The notes under the pieces: model-generated
The model's input: only the letters and a program-made list of their open reading frames with translations
Told to the model about the DNA's origin: nothing
The model's database searches: none
Program-made: the position numbers and the translations under genes
NCBI GenBank assembly: GCA_030035585.1
Contig: CM057480.1
Span: forward strand, 7,929,001 to 7,993,000
From: Dugong dugon
Taxonomy: Eukaryota; Chordata; Mammalia; Sirenia; Dugongidae
Direction: 5' to 3'
Length of the DNA: 64,000 bases
Part shown: positions 45,612 to 56,649 of the stretch, piece after piece
Numbering within the stretch: the stretch's first letter is position 1
How the letters are laid out: the number at the start of each line of letters is the position of its first letter

Positions 45612-46483
45612 GTTTGGGAGTAGATTGTTGTGCAGCACGAGATGCTGGAAACAGGAAGAAATCCAGTGGGGAGGCGATTTCAAGCAAAACCTTTGATTCC
45701 AATGGGGAAATCTGAACTATGTCTCAGATTTATCCTGACCTAAAGCTTTCATATTCCTCATTAATGGATAACGAGCTGCTGGATTTGACCTTGGGGAGAC
45801 AGAGAGGGTGACACAAACTCCTAGACACTTCTGACTTTCTATGGAGACCATCCAACCCCCAAAGTACACCGAGCCCGGGGCGTGCATTGATGGCATCATC
45901 ATATCAGAGCAAGTTATAGTAACTGTTGCCTGATACTGTATCTCAATGCTTAACAGGCCATCCAACCCAAGCAAAAACCTATGCAAGTATTGGAAGACTA
46001 AAGACAAATCTGTTGAAGGGAATCGGGACCCTACTTAACATTCACAAAATAGAAGGATAGATATGTGTAGGTAGGGCAAACAGGTAGGTGCAGTTCCTGT
46101 TTTTTGCAAGTTAGGAAAAATAAGCCCTGGAAAATAATGCAGGCGGAAGATGCTTGCACAGCAAAAGACACAGCTGTTCAGAGGAGCATGACGAGGGGAG
46201 ACGCTACACCATGGCAGGTGGGGTTGATAGCAGTGTCGGCAAGCCTGGCCCCTAATTTCTTACCCAGCTGAAGAAATGCCTGTGGTCTTTTCACTGGGCT
46301 TCATTAGAGCATGAATACGATTTGTTTCTTGAAAAGTGGAAATTGGTTAGAATTCCTTTACTATTTCTATAGGGAAAATTAATTTTCAACAAAGCGTTTT
46401 GGAAATTGCATGCTCGCTGTTTTGGAAGCTCTCAGATGTTAAAGGCAAATTGTGGCTACTTCTGGCCTTTGCTTTCGGGCGTT
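45612..46483. other. Unique sequence
   Basis: No repeat family recognised. The 96-codon minus-strand frame at 45717-46007 lacks family features. Confidence 0.4.
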
Positions 46484-46667
46484 GTCGTGTGCTGTTGAGT
46501 CCATTGGACGCGTAACGACCCTATGGCAAGGGGTAGAACTGCTGTAGGGTTTTCCTACCTGTAATCTTTACGACAGCAGGTCTTTTCTCCCTCGGTGGTT
46601 GACGGGTTTAAATCACGGATCTTTAGGTTAGCAGGTGAGAACTTAACCCTTGGGCCACCAGGGCTCC
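46484..46667 (-). mobile_element. AfroSINE, antisense
   Basis: gttgtcgtgtgctgttgagt, taacgaccctatggcaagg, gtttaaatcacggatc, ttaacccttgggccaccag, ending ggctcctt. The only AfroSINE between 42.8 and 49.6 kb. Confidence 0.9.
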
Positions 46668-47040
46668 TTCCTCTCGTTGCTAGCTCCACATTAGAAAACA
46701 AACAAAAAAAACAGAAACGGATTTATTTCCCAATAATATAAAGCAATACATTTTGTGGTATTCCTAGGCTTAGCGCACATCCAGAAGCATGTCTTTACTT
46801 GGTCTCGTGGTTTTTAACACGCAGGTGTTCATACCAAATGAGTTTCACATGCAACCATTAAGAGCCGATCTATTCCATTTGCTATAAAGTACAGCCTGAG
46901 CCTCTGCTGGGCACGGGAGCGCTGCCTTTGGGATTTTTACAAGATGAGGTGATAGCTCTTGGTAGGTAAATGTGGTCTCTCAACAGCTACTGGCCCCAAA
47001 GCCAAGTTAGCAAAGGAATCAGTCACCCTCAAATGGCTGG
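46668..47040. other. Unique sequence
   Basis: No element recognised; leads into the CpG-bearing patch. Confidence 0.4.
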
Positions 47041-47220
47041 CACCGAGCTACTGTCGCTGGAGCTGCTGGGAAAAAATCTCAGGTCGAGCCAGGCATCCGA
47101 TGATGCAAGTGAGCACCATACACATCCATTTCGCGGGTAATTGTTTCCCTTCCGCAGGCTCCGCCCATCGGGGCAAGGCAGCACCAATCAGCCCCAAATC
47201 GACAGCCATCCTGGCACCTG
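47041..47220. promoter_or_regulatory. Candidate regulatory patch: CpGs, GC box, CCAAT box
   Basis: Ten CpGs in 180 bases against a CpG-poor surround. Ccgccc at 47161-47166 is a GC-box core and ccaatcag at 47184-47191 is a good NF-Y-type CCAAT box, 18 bases apart. The reading frame across it (46959-47309) has no family resemblance. It could be a small enhancer or promoter, or plain unique DNA. Confidence 0.35.
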
Positions 47221-47956
47221 GGCATGGTTTCCTCCTTCATTCTGATCCCTTCTCTGAAAATGGTGAAATTTTAATGGGAGACAATGAGACCCCAGGGATT
47301 TCTAAGTGATAGCTGATGGAGAGAGGTCTTCTGGGGTCACCGACACAATCACTGCCGCCATCAGACCTAACTGTGGTTGCTCCCTGCTGGGGGTGACTGG
47401 GATTTGCAAGTTGATTAAAGCTGGAGATTTAGTGGCTGGAAGAGAATTTCTCAGATAATTGCTGGAAGTGGGCCAATGCTTTCGCTGGACTGAGCTCCGT
47501 ATGGCTTATTGTATGCTGTCTGACTGAAACCAGATCCACAATAGATGGAAGAGCTTCTTAAAAGAGGAACCTTCTGAACAGGTGCTGTGTCTTCTGACGC
47601 ACAGAGCAGGAGAAGGGGCTCAGATGCTTCCTGCGTTTCTGTTTCTTTGCGCTAAGGTGTTCACCCAGGGTGGGTCAAAGCTGATTCAGATTTTTTAAAT
47701 TGGTGTTTGATACCCTAGTCTTAAAGTTATAAACAGACTTCTCGGGGTTGTGTGCTAAAGAAAATAAAATCAAAGCTGACTGTGTTCCCCTCTGAAAACA
47801 ATCTCAAAGGCTGTCCTACTTCTTTATTCACCAGAATGTTTTCTTTTGTAATTTCATAGTTTTCTCCTTGTTAATGTTGGCATCTTTCATGATTTTTCTT
47901 GCACAAGAACACGTCTGCCTGTCACAGCAGGCCATCTGATTAAAACAGTGCATCAG
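47221..47956. other. Unique sequence
   Basis: No repeat recognised. The stretch 47760-47940, immediately before the LTR, is well-mixed AT-rich unique DNA that could be a conserved non-coding element. Confidence 0.35.
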
Positions 47957-48452
47957 TGTCATGGATTGAATTGTGGCCCCCGAAAGGTGTGTCTTCTTGG
48001 CTAGGCCATGATTCCCAGTATTATGTGGTTGTCCATCATTTTGTGATCTGATGTAATTATCCTATGTGTTGTAAATCCTCCATGATGTTTATGAGGCAGG
48101 ATTAGAGGCAGTCATGTTAATGAGGCAGGATACAGTCTACAGGATTAGGTTGTACCTTGACAGTCAATCTCTTTTGAGATATAAAAAAGAGAAACGAGCA
48201 GAGAGGGACTTCCTACCACCAAGAAAGAAGTACTGGGAGTGGAGCATGTCCTTTGGACCTGGGGTTCCTGCACTGAGAAGCTCATAGACCAGAGGAAGAT
48301 TGATGAGAAGAACCTTCCCCCAGAGCCAACAGAGAGAGAAAGCTGGGGCCCTGAATTCAGACTTCTAGCCTCCTAAGAGAGAATAAATTTGTGTTTGTTA
48401 AAGCCATCTACTTGTGATATTTCTGTTACAGAAGCACTAGATAACTAAGACA
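47957..48452 (+). mobile_element. Solitary MaLR-type LTR, sense
   Basis: From tgtcatggattgaattgtgg to agataactaagaca; contains atgaggcaggatacagtc and the gagagaataaatttgtg signal region. The 5-base flanks (atcag, gccag) match only partly. A fossil without an internal region. Confidence 0.88.
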
Positions 48453-48856
48453 GCCAGAAAGGTTAGTAGAGTTTATAGCCCTAAATAAAAACCCCAAACA
48501 GCTTTGTGTGCACTTAAATTGAAAATGTTTTAAATCATGTGCTTGGAAGATGTTTTCAAAAAATATTATGCCACCCAAGATTGGTGAGGGGGTTCTGGAA
48601 AAAGGTAGTCCCACACCCTATAATCTCTCCCAGAAAACCATATTGCAATATTGATCAACAGCCTTAAAAATGTACATGCGTTTGACCCAGTACTTCCTCT
48701 ATGATTTAGTCATTTAGGAAATAATCAAGGATGTGAGCAAAGGTATAGTTTCTCTGATGTCTGCTGCTACTGCCTTGTCTGTTTATACTAGAAAAAGTTT
48801 GGCAACAGTGTTCACCTTTGCAGGACTGGAATAGTGTGTGTCCAGTAACAATGAAT
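48453..48856. other. Unique sequence
   Basis: No family recognised in 400 bases. Confidence 0.4.
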
Positions 48857-49198
48857 GGAGGCAGTAATGGTTTAGTGGGACAATTCTTGCCTTCCGTACA
48901 CAAGACCCAGGTTTGATTCCTAGCAATGCATCTCATGCCCAGCCACTACTCATCTGTCAGTGGAGGCTTGTGTGTTGCTCTGATGCTGAACAGGTTTCAG
49001 TGGAGCTTCCAGACTAAGATAGACTAGGAAGAAAGGCCTGGCGATCTACTTTCAAAAATCAGCCAGTGAAAACCCTATGGATCACAGTAGTCCGGTCTGC
49101 AACTGATCGTGGGGATGGTGCAGGACTGGGCAGTATTTCATTGTGTTGTGCATGGGGTCACCACGGGTCGAGGGCCGATGTGATGGCAGCTAACAACA
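48857..49198 (+). mobile_element. RTESINE, sense, full length
   Basis: gcagtaatggtttagtggga head, box B ggtttgattcctag, agtggaggcttgtgtgttgc, gcctggcgatctacttt, tgatcgtggggatggtgcag, ending cagctaacaacagg. Confidence 0.92.
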
Positions 49199-49489
49199 GG
49201 TAACAGTGAAGGTGGAAATCTTAATACTGGTTGTCTCCACATGGTAGAATTACACTTTTATTTTGCTTATCTATATTTTCCAAATTTTCTTCAGTGAATA
49301 TGTCACCTATTTTAAAATATTTTCAAAAACACTCATTTGAACTGTAAAATATTTTTGTTGTAGAAGTTTGTCTATTGATGTGGAAAGAATATTCGCAAGA
49401 TAGTAAATATCAATAGAAGAGTATTAAACTATATGTGATCCGATTCTACTGTTTTAAAACGAGAAATAAATTCTCTCTCTCCTGTTCAT

Positions 49490-49565
49490 CTCTCTGCTTC
49501 TTCTCTCTCTGTCTCTCTCACTCACTCACACACACGATCGTGTGCATGCATACACACATTGGAAG
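49490..49565. repeat. Mixed TC/CA simple repeat
   Basis: Tctctctctgtctctctcac, tcactcacacacacg then gtgcatgcatacacacat. Imperfect pyrimidine and CA runs. Confidence 0.8.
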
Positions 49566-49635
49566 CACCAATATATTGCAGTGGTTATCTGTTGGTGAAA
49601 ACATTATGATAATTTAAATTTTCTTCTCTTTGTTT

Positions 49636-49815
49636 GGAGCCCTGGTGGCGCAGTGGTTAAGAATTTATGGCCGCTAACCAAAAGGTCGGCAGTTGGAATC
49701 TACCAGTTGCTCCTTGGAAACCCAATGGCGCAGTTCTACTCTGTCCTATGGGGTTACTATGTGTCAGCATCGACTCGATGGCAATGGGTTTGGTTTTTTT
49801 TTTTTTGGGGGGGGG
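49636..49815 (+). mobile_element. AfroSINE, sense, young, with T13-G9 tail
   Basis: gagccctggtggcgcagtgg head keeps its CpG, body tatggggttactatgtgtca, tail gggtttgg followed by T13 and G9. Exact 12-base flanks ttctctttgttt (49624-49635 and 49816-49827). The exact duplication and kept CpGs suggest a recent insertion. Confidence 0.95.
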
Positions 49816-49827
49816 TTCTCTTTGTTT

Positions 49828-50469
49828 ATGTGTATAATTTATCACATTTCTTCAATGAACACACAATACCTGTATAATTTTAAAAAAATACAGAGCTTAA
49901 TTTTACACGCAATAGATAGGATGCCTTACATGTATATATGAAGGAGTATCAGGTGGCTCTGTTCTCTGGCCCTCCTCCTTCTCTAACTGTGTGCTGACAG
50001 TAGGTTTAGGATCCCTTCTTGTCTTGAGTAGAATGGAGACTCCTCTTAACTGAGAGGTGGTCTGGGGCAAAATGCCTCAGAGGACCGTTAGGTAGCTACT
50101 CTGTGGCCTTTGGGGTAATAATATATATATCTGGTACTTAGAAGCAGGGACGGGAAGGGGGTGTTGGTAGCCTGCCCCTCTAAAATGTACACCACCCTCA
50201 CTCACCAGTGCCTTGCTTTGTGCACAGGTTCTGCTGGTGGCTTCCAGCTCTCCCACCTGGGCTGGGCAGGAGGGAGCCGGTGTGTACAGGGTGCTGATCT
50301 ATTGGAAACACAAAGCTCTCTTCAGGCTCTCACAAAACACACTGCCCTTAAGGTCACCCACATTGGACACTGACTCCCCTAGAGAAGTCTGTGTGAGAAG
50401 GAGAGATCAAGGAGGAGCCAGAGCAGAGATTCCTAAATGGTGGGTGCTGTGGATGGGCCGTGCTGCCTA
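49828..50469. other. Unique sequence
   Basis: No element recognised. Overlapping frames of 70-85 codons at 50161-50470 include a plausible acceptor-like tttgtgcacag, but no donor or family match supports an exon. Confidence 0.35.
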
Positions 50470-50870
50470 GCAGTTAAAAGCAAGCAGTGGTGGTGCCAGA
50501 TGTCTCTGGGCGTGCAAGACTCCACCATATGTGTGACCTGGGGCAAATACTTAACCTCTCTGGTTTCCTCATTTGTAACATCCCAACAAAAATGTTGTGA
50601 TGATTGAGTTAAGTGATACGTACACAGCACTTTATGGAGCCCTGGTGGCATAGTGGTTAAGAGCTAGGCTGCTAACCAAAAGGTCGGCAGTTGGAATCCA
50701 CCAGCTAGCTGCTCCTTGGAAACCCTATGGGGCAGCTCTACTGTGTCTTATAGGGTTGCTATGAGTTGGAATCGACTCGATGGCACCGGGGTACACAGCA
50801 CTTTTAGCAGAGCTTGGCACTTGGCAAGTGCTCTGCAGGTAAGCTACAATTTCCACAAACGTTGCGCAAA
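50470..50870 (+). repeat. MIR, sense, split by an AfroSINE
   Basis: Gtgtgacctggggcaaatac, ttaacctctctggtttcctc, tgattgagttaagtgatacg, then, after the SINE, gcttggcacttggcaagtgc. The core is well preserved. Confidence 0.78.
50636..50790 (+). mobile_element. AfroSINE, sense, short form, in MIR
   Basis: gagccctggtggcatagtgg, aaggtcggcagttggaatcc, a repeated agct block at the head-body joint, and gatggcaccggg at the end. Exact 14-base flanks gtacacagcacttt (50620-50633 and 50791-50804). No T tail, which is unusual. Confidence 0.95.
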
Positions 50871-51043
50871 TGTTGTTCCACATGTCCTTATTTATTGTTT
50901 TAGAGTAGGTGATACAGACACATGATACAGATTCAAAACATAAGGAAAAACGTGTAGGTCAAACAAAGCCCCCTGCAAAGATGTGCACACCCTAATCCCC
51001 ATAAATGTTACACGGTGACAGTGTCTTTTTGGCGTAATTGGGG

Positions 51044-51386
51044 GCAATAGTGGTTCGGTGGTAGACTTTTCGCCTTCCATGTGGGAGACCTAAGTTTGAT
51101 TCCCAGCCAATGTAACTCATGGGCAGCTACCACTGTCTATCAGTGGAGGATTGCATGTTGCTATGATGTTGAGCAGGCTTCAGTGAAGCTTCCAGACTAA
51201 GATACTAGGAAGAAAGCCCTGGTGATCTACTTCTGAAAATCAGCCAATGAAAACTGTATGGATCACAATGGTCTGATCTGCAACCGATCATGGGGTTGGT
51301 GCAGAACTGGGCAGCATTTTGTTCATTGGCCATGGGGTCACCACGAGTTGGGAGCCAACTCAATGGCAGCCGACAACAAGAACAAC
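51044..51386 (+). mobile_element. RTESINE, sense, in the MLT1 LTR
   Basis: gcaatagtggttcggtggta head, gtttgattcccagcc box B region, tgcatgttgctatgatg, gcagaactgggcagcatttt, ending gcagccgacaacaagaacaac. Confidence 0.9.
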
Positions 51387-51417
51387 AGACGTAACTAGGG
51401 TTAACCAAGAAAATCTC

Positions 51418-51565
51418 CTGCTGTTGAGTTGATTCCGACTCATAGCGACCCTTTAGGACAGAGTAGAACTGTCCCACAGGGTTTCCAAAGAGCGGCTGGT
51501 GGATTCAAACTGTCGACATTTTGATTAGCAGCCGAGCTCTTAACCACTGCGCCACCAGGGCTCCC
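51418..51565 (-). mobile_element. AfroSINE, antisense, short form, in the MLT1 LTR
   Basis: Ctgctgttgagttgattccg to gcgccaccagggctcccc, with CpGs still present (ttccgactc, gcgacc, gccgag, gcgcc). About 30 bases separate it from the RTESINE, and LTR sequence fills that gap. Confidence 0.93.
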
Positions 51566-52169
51566 CTCAGGATTTTTAACGCTCAAATAAGAAGATGATC
51601 CTAATTACCCAGATGGGCCCAATCTAATCAAATGAGCCCTTAAAGACAGAAATTTCTCAGCCTGGAGTCAGAGACATGTGATACCGAGCAAGGCAGGAAG
51701 GATACAGCAGAAGGTGAAGCCAGAGAGATTTGAAGCATGAGAGACTCAAGTCCATTGCCAAAGGGGAGTCATGACATGCAGGCAGCCGGGAGGCACAAAA
51801 ATCAGCCCCCTGGCTGCCAGCCAGCAGGGAAATGGACCTCAGTCCTACAACCACAAAGAATTAAACTTGGCCAGCAACCTAAATGAGTTTAGAAAGGGAT
51901 TCTTCCCCAGGGCCTCCCGTAAGGAATGCAGCCTTGCAGGTACCTTGACTGCAGACTTATGAAATTTGGAGGGAGGAACCAGCCAAACCAACCTCGACTT
52001 CTGACCTACAGAGTTGAGAGATTATGAATTTGCATTGGTTTAAGCTGCTAAATTTTTGGCCCTGTTCGGCAGCCATAGACTGCTAATGTAAGTGAAAAGT
52101 AAGTTTCAGTCCCATCTTTATTCCCAAGTCCCCTGTTTCCCCCTCCCGGAGGTTACACTCTAGATTTGT

Positions 52170-52374
52170 TGTTGGTGGGTGCTGTCAAGTCAATTTCAAT
52201 TCATAGCAACCCCACGTGACAGAGTAGAACTGCCTCATAGGGTTTTCTTGGCTGTAATCTTTACGGGAGCAGATCGCCAGATCTGTCTCCTGCAGAGCCA
52301 CTGGGTGGCTTCGAACTGCCAACTTTTCTGTTAGCAGCCAAGAACGCTTAACTGTTGCACCACCAGGGCTCCCT
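52170..52374 (-). mobile_element. AfroSINE, antisense, long form
   Basis: Gtgggtgctgtcaagtcaat, agtagaactgcctcataggg, taatctttacgggagcagat, cttcgaactgccaac, ending accaccagggctcc. Confidence 0.93.
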
Positions 52375-53080
52375 CCTTTGGGTTTAGATGGGAAAATGAG
52401 AAAAAGGAAGGAAATAGTTCTCTTATTTTAGTATTTTAAACTGAGATATTTTGTTTGGGAAAAGGAAAGAGTGGTAAGACCGATATTTCTGGGATGTTTT
52501 CTTAGGGAAACTTCTGGTGCTGCATTGTGCCACGTGTAGTACTGTCCACGTGAAAACGATTAACAAAGCAGTAAGACAATTTAAGACATTTTATGAGTCT
52601 TCATAGAAGAAAAAGCCACAACTACTTGGGAAAAGTGGATAATTATGAAAGTAACTGTGAACTTTAAAGATTTGAATGTATCAGAAAGGAAAGTGCCTTC
52701 CATGAAACTCTACAAGGATTTCTTGCTTGAGCCTTGGGGAAGCTTATGGATAGTCAAGTCATGTCCCTCCCAGAAGCCCTAAGACAGAAGGGAGAAAAGG
52801 AAGAGACTGTTAGTCAATTTGAAGAGGAGAATTACACGAGCAGAAAAGAGTTGTAAATATTCCATATGGCATCTGAGCTAGAATCGTTTCAAACCACATC
52901 TGGGACGAGGTAGACAAAAGACAGTCCTTTAGATAGATTGGGGTCATTTTTTACGTCCCCACTTCCGGTGACAGTTAAACCAATTATCAGTCGGTGGCCT
53001 TTTATTTCTCCCATTGACATTTGGAAAGCTGATAATCTATCAGCTAATGTTTATATTTTAAACCTGGATTTTTGGTGATT
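52375..53080. other. Unique sequence
   Basis: No element recognised. Confidence 0.4.
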
Positions 53081-53094
53081 TTTTTTTTTTTGGG

Positions 53095-53108
53095 GTGTGT
53101 GTGTGTGT

Positions 53109-53154
<46 letters not shown>
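53095..53154. repeat. TG/CA microsatellite
   Basis: About 60 bases of alternating g and t with two c interruptions (gtgcgtgtgcg near 53110). The short open frames on the other strand (His-Thr repeats) are artefacts of it. Confidence 0.97.
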
Positions 53155-53155
<1 letters not shown>

Positions 53156-53489
53156 GGGGAGGAGGGGTTGTCCAGTAAGGGAAGGAATGCAGTAAGTTGT
53201 CCAGTAGATATGTTGGCATTTTGGAGGAAAGCATAAATCTATTACAAACCACTGAATGTTGAAAACTGACTTGCATGTTGAAAACTTGTGTTTTAAAGCT
53301 TGTGTTTTACTTGATGCAACTGCTTCATATGTGAGACATGAATTTTTAATATGCTTTATGAATATTTGGGGGAAAATAAAATATCCTAATTTGATGAATG
53401 CTAGCCCCTGTGGGAACATTGTAACCATCCCTACGACATATGGATGGTGGAATTATTGTTCTAGTCACATTTTAGATAAAGTAAAATGC

Positions 53490-54372
53490 AGAACCCCCAA
53501 AGCTATGGCCCTAAGACACCCCCCTGACTTGGAACTGCAGCCATTCTCGGAAACCACCTTTCAACCAAGCAACATGCCTGTAAAATGAACAATAACTCCC
53601 AAAAAGAATGTGCTCCGTGCTGCAAACCATTATACGAGACCAAAAGGACATTTGCCCCAAAGTAAAAATGAGAAGGCAGAAAGGGGTAGGAAAACCAGAC
53701 AAAAGGAATTGGGGACCCCAAGGTGGAAACGGGGAGAGTGCTGACACAGTGTGGGGACTGCAACCAATGTCGTGGAACACTCACTGTACAATTTGTTGAA
53801 CAGTGTCATGGATTGAATTGTGTCCCCCAAAATATCTGTCAGCTTGGCTAGGTCATGATGCCCAGTATTATATGATTGTCTACCATTTTATTATCTGATG
53901 TGATTTCCCTACGTGTTGTAAATGTTATTACTATGATGTAATAAGATGGATTAACGGCAGTTGTACTGATGAGGTCTACAAGATTAGGTAGTGTCTTAAG
54001 TCAGTCTCTTTTGAGATATAAAAGAGAGAAGCAAGCAGAGAGACAAGGGGACCTCATACCACCAAGAAAGCAGTGCCGGGAGCAGAGTGCGTCCTTTGGA
54101 CCTGAGGTTCCTGTGCTGAGATGCTCCCAGATCAAGGGAAGAGTGATGACAAGGACCTTCCCCCAGAGCCAATAGAGAGAGAAAGCCTTCCCTTGGAGCT
54201 GACGCCCTGAATTTGGGCTTATAGCCTACTAGACTGTTAGAGAATAAAGTTCTCTTTGTTAAAGCCATCCACCTGTGGTAGTTCCGTTACAGCAGCACTG
54301 GATGACCAGGACAAATGGGAAACTAAGTTGCTCCGTAACTTTCACCTAAAACACAATAAAATATTTAAAAAA
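53490..54372 (+). mobile_element. L1 3' end, sense, split by an LTR
   Basis: Agctatggccctaagacacc, tgcctgtaaaatgaacaata, gagaaggcagaaaggggtag, aatttgttgaacag before the LTR; gggaaactaagttgctccgt, tttcacctaaaacacaataa and a poly-A run after it. It ends with an aataaa signal, which confirms the orientation of this L1 end. Confidence 0.75.
53804..54313 (+). mobile_element. Solitary MaLR-type LTR, sense, in an L1 3' end
   Basis: From tgtcatggattgaattgtgt to gatgaccaggaca, with 5-base flanks aacag and aatgg (two differences). A fossil; no internal region. Confidence 0.9.
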
Positions 54373-56194
54373 AAAATAAAATATAGCGTTCTCATGACAA
54401 AAATATCAAAATGTCACAATAGTTCTTTTTAACTTTCAAACAGAAGACAAAAAAACATTCTATTGCTTTGCTGTAATATTGTTAAGAGATTCTTACAGAG
54501 AAGAACAAGGTATACCTCTTAGACTTTTATTCCCACCCAGAGGCCTAAGTGGGGGGCGGGTAAGGCAGGTGGGGTGCCGCGCCCTGGGCGTTCCGCGCAT
54601 GCCCTGGGTGCTGCATGAGGTGGGGCGCTAATAAGCAGTTTCCATTGACCTTCACCCTTTCCATCGCCAGCTGTGAGAGATCATTCAGCAATTGAACACT
54701 TATTGCCCGAGGTGCTATTTTCCCTGGTTAGGCCCCTGTTCCCACCCAGCGAATGCAGCATAACCTGTGAAATTACCCAGGAGTTCACTTGTGGGCTTGT
54801 ACACCTCCAAACTCGAAGTTGCAATTACATTTATTTCAAAGAAAGGCCAGGAACAATCTCCTATGAAGTCTTTTTGCGGGTTAAGACACTCCACGGAGCA
54901 TCAGGTATGACGCACCCCACATGGCTTCTTTTTTCCCAACAAAAGAATATCTGGGAATTGAGTGAATGCTTGCTACAGGCAGGGCGGCTTGAGTCTCTCT
55001 GTTTGCTGTTGGCTGAATAGAAAGGCGTCCCAGCTAAGGGGGTTTTGATGAACGCGAAGAAAGCCTTCAAGGTTAGCAAAGTGTACTTGGTTTAATTTGC
55101 TTTGGCAGAGGAATGAGGACAAGTGGAGCCCATTACAGGTAAAAGGAGCAGACAGACAGACGTGCTTGTGATATGGAATTGAAGATGACCGTTTGGGCAC
55201 GGAGTTAGGGTATCTCACAGCCTTCTTTGGTCAATCCCAAATTCTTCTGAAGTGGCTAAATGAAGAAGACACCACGCGTGGTTACAATAATTTCCAATGA
55301 AACTGGTGTCCTAATCATGGGAATGATATGAAAGAATATTTTTTATCTGTTATGATCATACATACTTCAAAAAGCAAACAATGAATACTCATGCAGTTGC
55401 CCTGCTTGTAATCAATTTGCCAAGAGCTCTCTGTATCCAGATTGTCAATGGGATCAAACTGCGTACATCTGATTACCAACTGGGTTATTGCCGGTTAAAC
55501 TGGGTGGTTGCTCACTGATGGAGGAGACCTATGAGATCAAATACTCTGGTTTTGACTAAAGAAAGGCATTTTAGAAAAGCAATGCACATTTTATCTTTAA
55601 ATCTAGGACTGATACTCACAGTTGATAACACCTGCTGTTATTTTTCTTTTTGCACCAGCTCTGGAAGGAAAGTTTTCAAATACATGTGTCAAGAGATTGA
55701 CAAGGAGTTCCTCCTCCTTGTTCCATTTATAAACTGCAGTTTTGTATCTCATTATCTTTTAAAGACTATCAAAGGAAGTGAAGCAGTGTTTTTGACTATG
55801 GCAAGGTGAGGTTAACATGATCTTGGCAACAGTTTATGACTAACTCCTTTAAACAGAATCCAAATCAGTTCACTTCTGTGATGACCCATCTAGTAAACTT
55901 TGGGCTTTTTTCATTGAGACTTTCTTGGACTGAAAGTAGTTCCCCAACTGATTTCTCCATTTATTTTTCTCATTGTCTGCCTAATGGAACAAGGTGGGTT
56001 GTTTGCTGCCGAGCTATGATGATTGTAATGTGCCATGTTTGATGGGAGCTTCTTGGATATAGAGTTGGGGAGCTGACAACAGTGTGAATCTTTGTGGGCT
56101 TCCCAATATGAACTGCCATGTGTTCTAATTAATACACCATAAATCTTACAGGTTTCGGCTTCCAAGCTTCTTCCTTGAAGGAATCTTTTCTGAC
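54373..56194. other. Repeat-free island with a CpG cluster at its left edge
   Basis: 1.8 kb with no recognisable transposon. 54557-54628 contains seven CpGs (gccgcgccc, gttccgcgcatg and others) in GC-rich sequence. The 115-codon frame at 54673-55020 and several 70-90-codon frames show no family resemblance. I see no TATA box or splice pair that would support a gene. Confidence 0.45.
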
Positions 56195-56600
56195 TCCCTC
56201 AAATTAAATTTCTCTGCTCTGTATTCCGCAACTCCCTGTATTTCTCCTTCTGCAATTGTTCATCAAATTCTCAAATACTTGTCTGTCTTTCCCCATAGAC
56301 TGTAAGCTCCATGAGGGGTGGGAATTGTGTCCATCTTTTTCCTGGTTATGTCTCTAGCGCGTAACCCAGAACTTTGCAAATATTCCAAAAAAAACAAACA
56401 AACAAAACTTGTTCCTGTCAAATACATTCCGACCCATAGCGACCCTATAGGAGAGAGTACAACTGCCCCATAGAGTTTTCAAGCAGTGCCTGGTGCATTT
56501 AAACTGCTGACCTTTTGGTTAGCAGCTGTAGCTCTTGACCGCTACGCCGCTAGGGTTTCCTTGCAAATATTAAGCACTCAATAATCATGTGCAGACTGAG
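56195..56600 (+). repeat. L2 3' end, split by an AfroSINE
   Basis: Cagactgtaagctcc-like: tagactgtaagctccatgag, gtgggaattgtgtccatctt, tctctagcgcgtaacccag before; aagcactcaataatcatg after the SINE at 56385-56560. Confidence 0.7.
56385..56560 (-). mobile_element. AfroSINE, antisense, in L2
   Basis: Caaacaaacaaaa tail side, ccgacccatagcgaccctat, tgctgaccttttggttagc, gctacgccgctagggttt. Exact 11-base flanks ttgcaaatatt (56374-56384 and 56561-56571). Confidence 0.95.
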
Positions 56601-56649
56601 TGTATGCTCACCATTCTTTCTTCTTTGATTGTACACTTGTACCTTGAAC

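Larger units (their letters stand above)
50955..52088 (+). mobile_element. Old MLT1-type solitary LTR holding two SINEs
   Basis: Outer parts: aaagatgtgcacaccctaat and ggtgacagtg at the left; cagatgggcccaatctaatc, gagagatttgaagcatgaga, gggattcttccccagggcc, cgacttctgacctacagag at the right. The RTESINE at 51044-51386 and AfroSINE at 51418-51565 lie inside. An old fossil. Confidence 0.7.

Noticed and set aside
50161-50470. Possible exon after an acceptor-like tttgtgcacag
   Set aside because: No matching donor, no family similarity, and two frames are open at once.
53058-53428. His-Thr repeat open frames
   Set aside because: A translation artefact of the TG/CA microsatellite.
54673-55020. 115-codon plus-strand frame near the CpG cluster
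   Set aside because: No domain, no splice pair or start context that stands out, and similar-sized frames overlap on the other strand.
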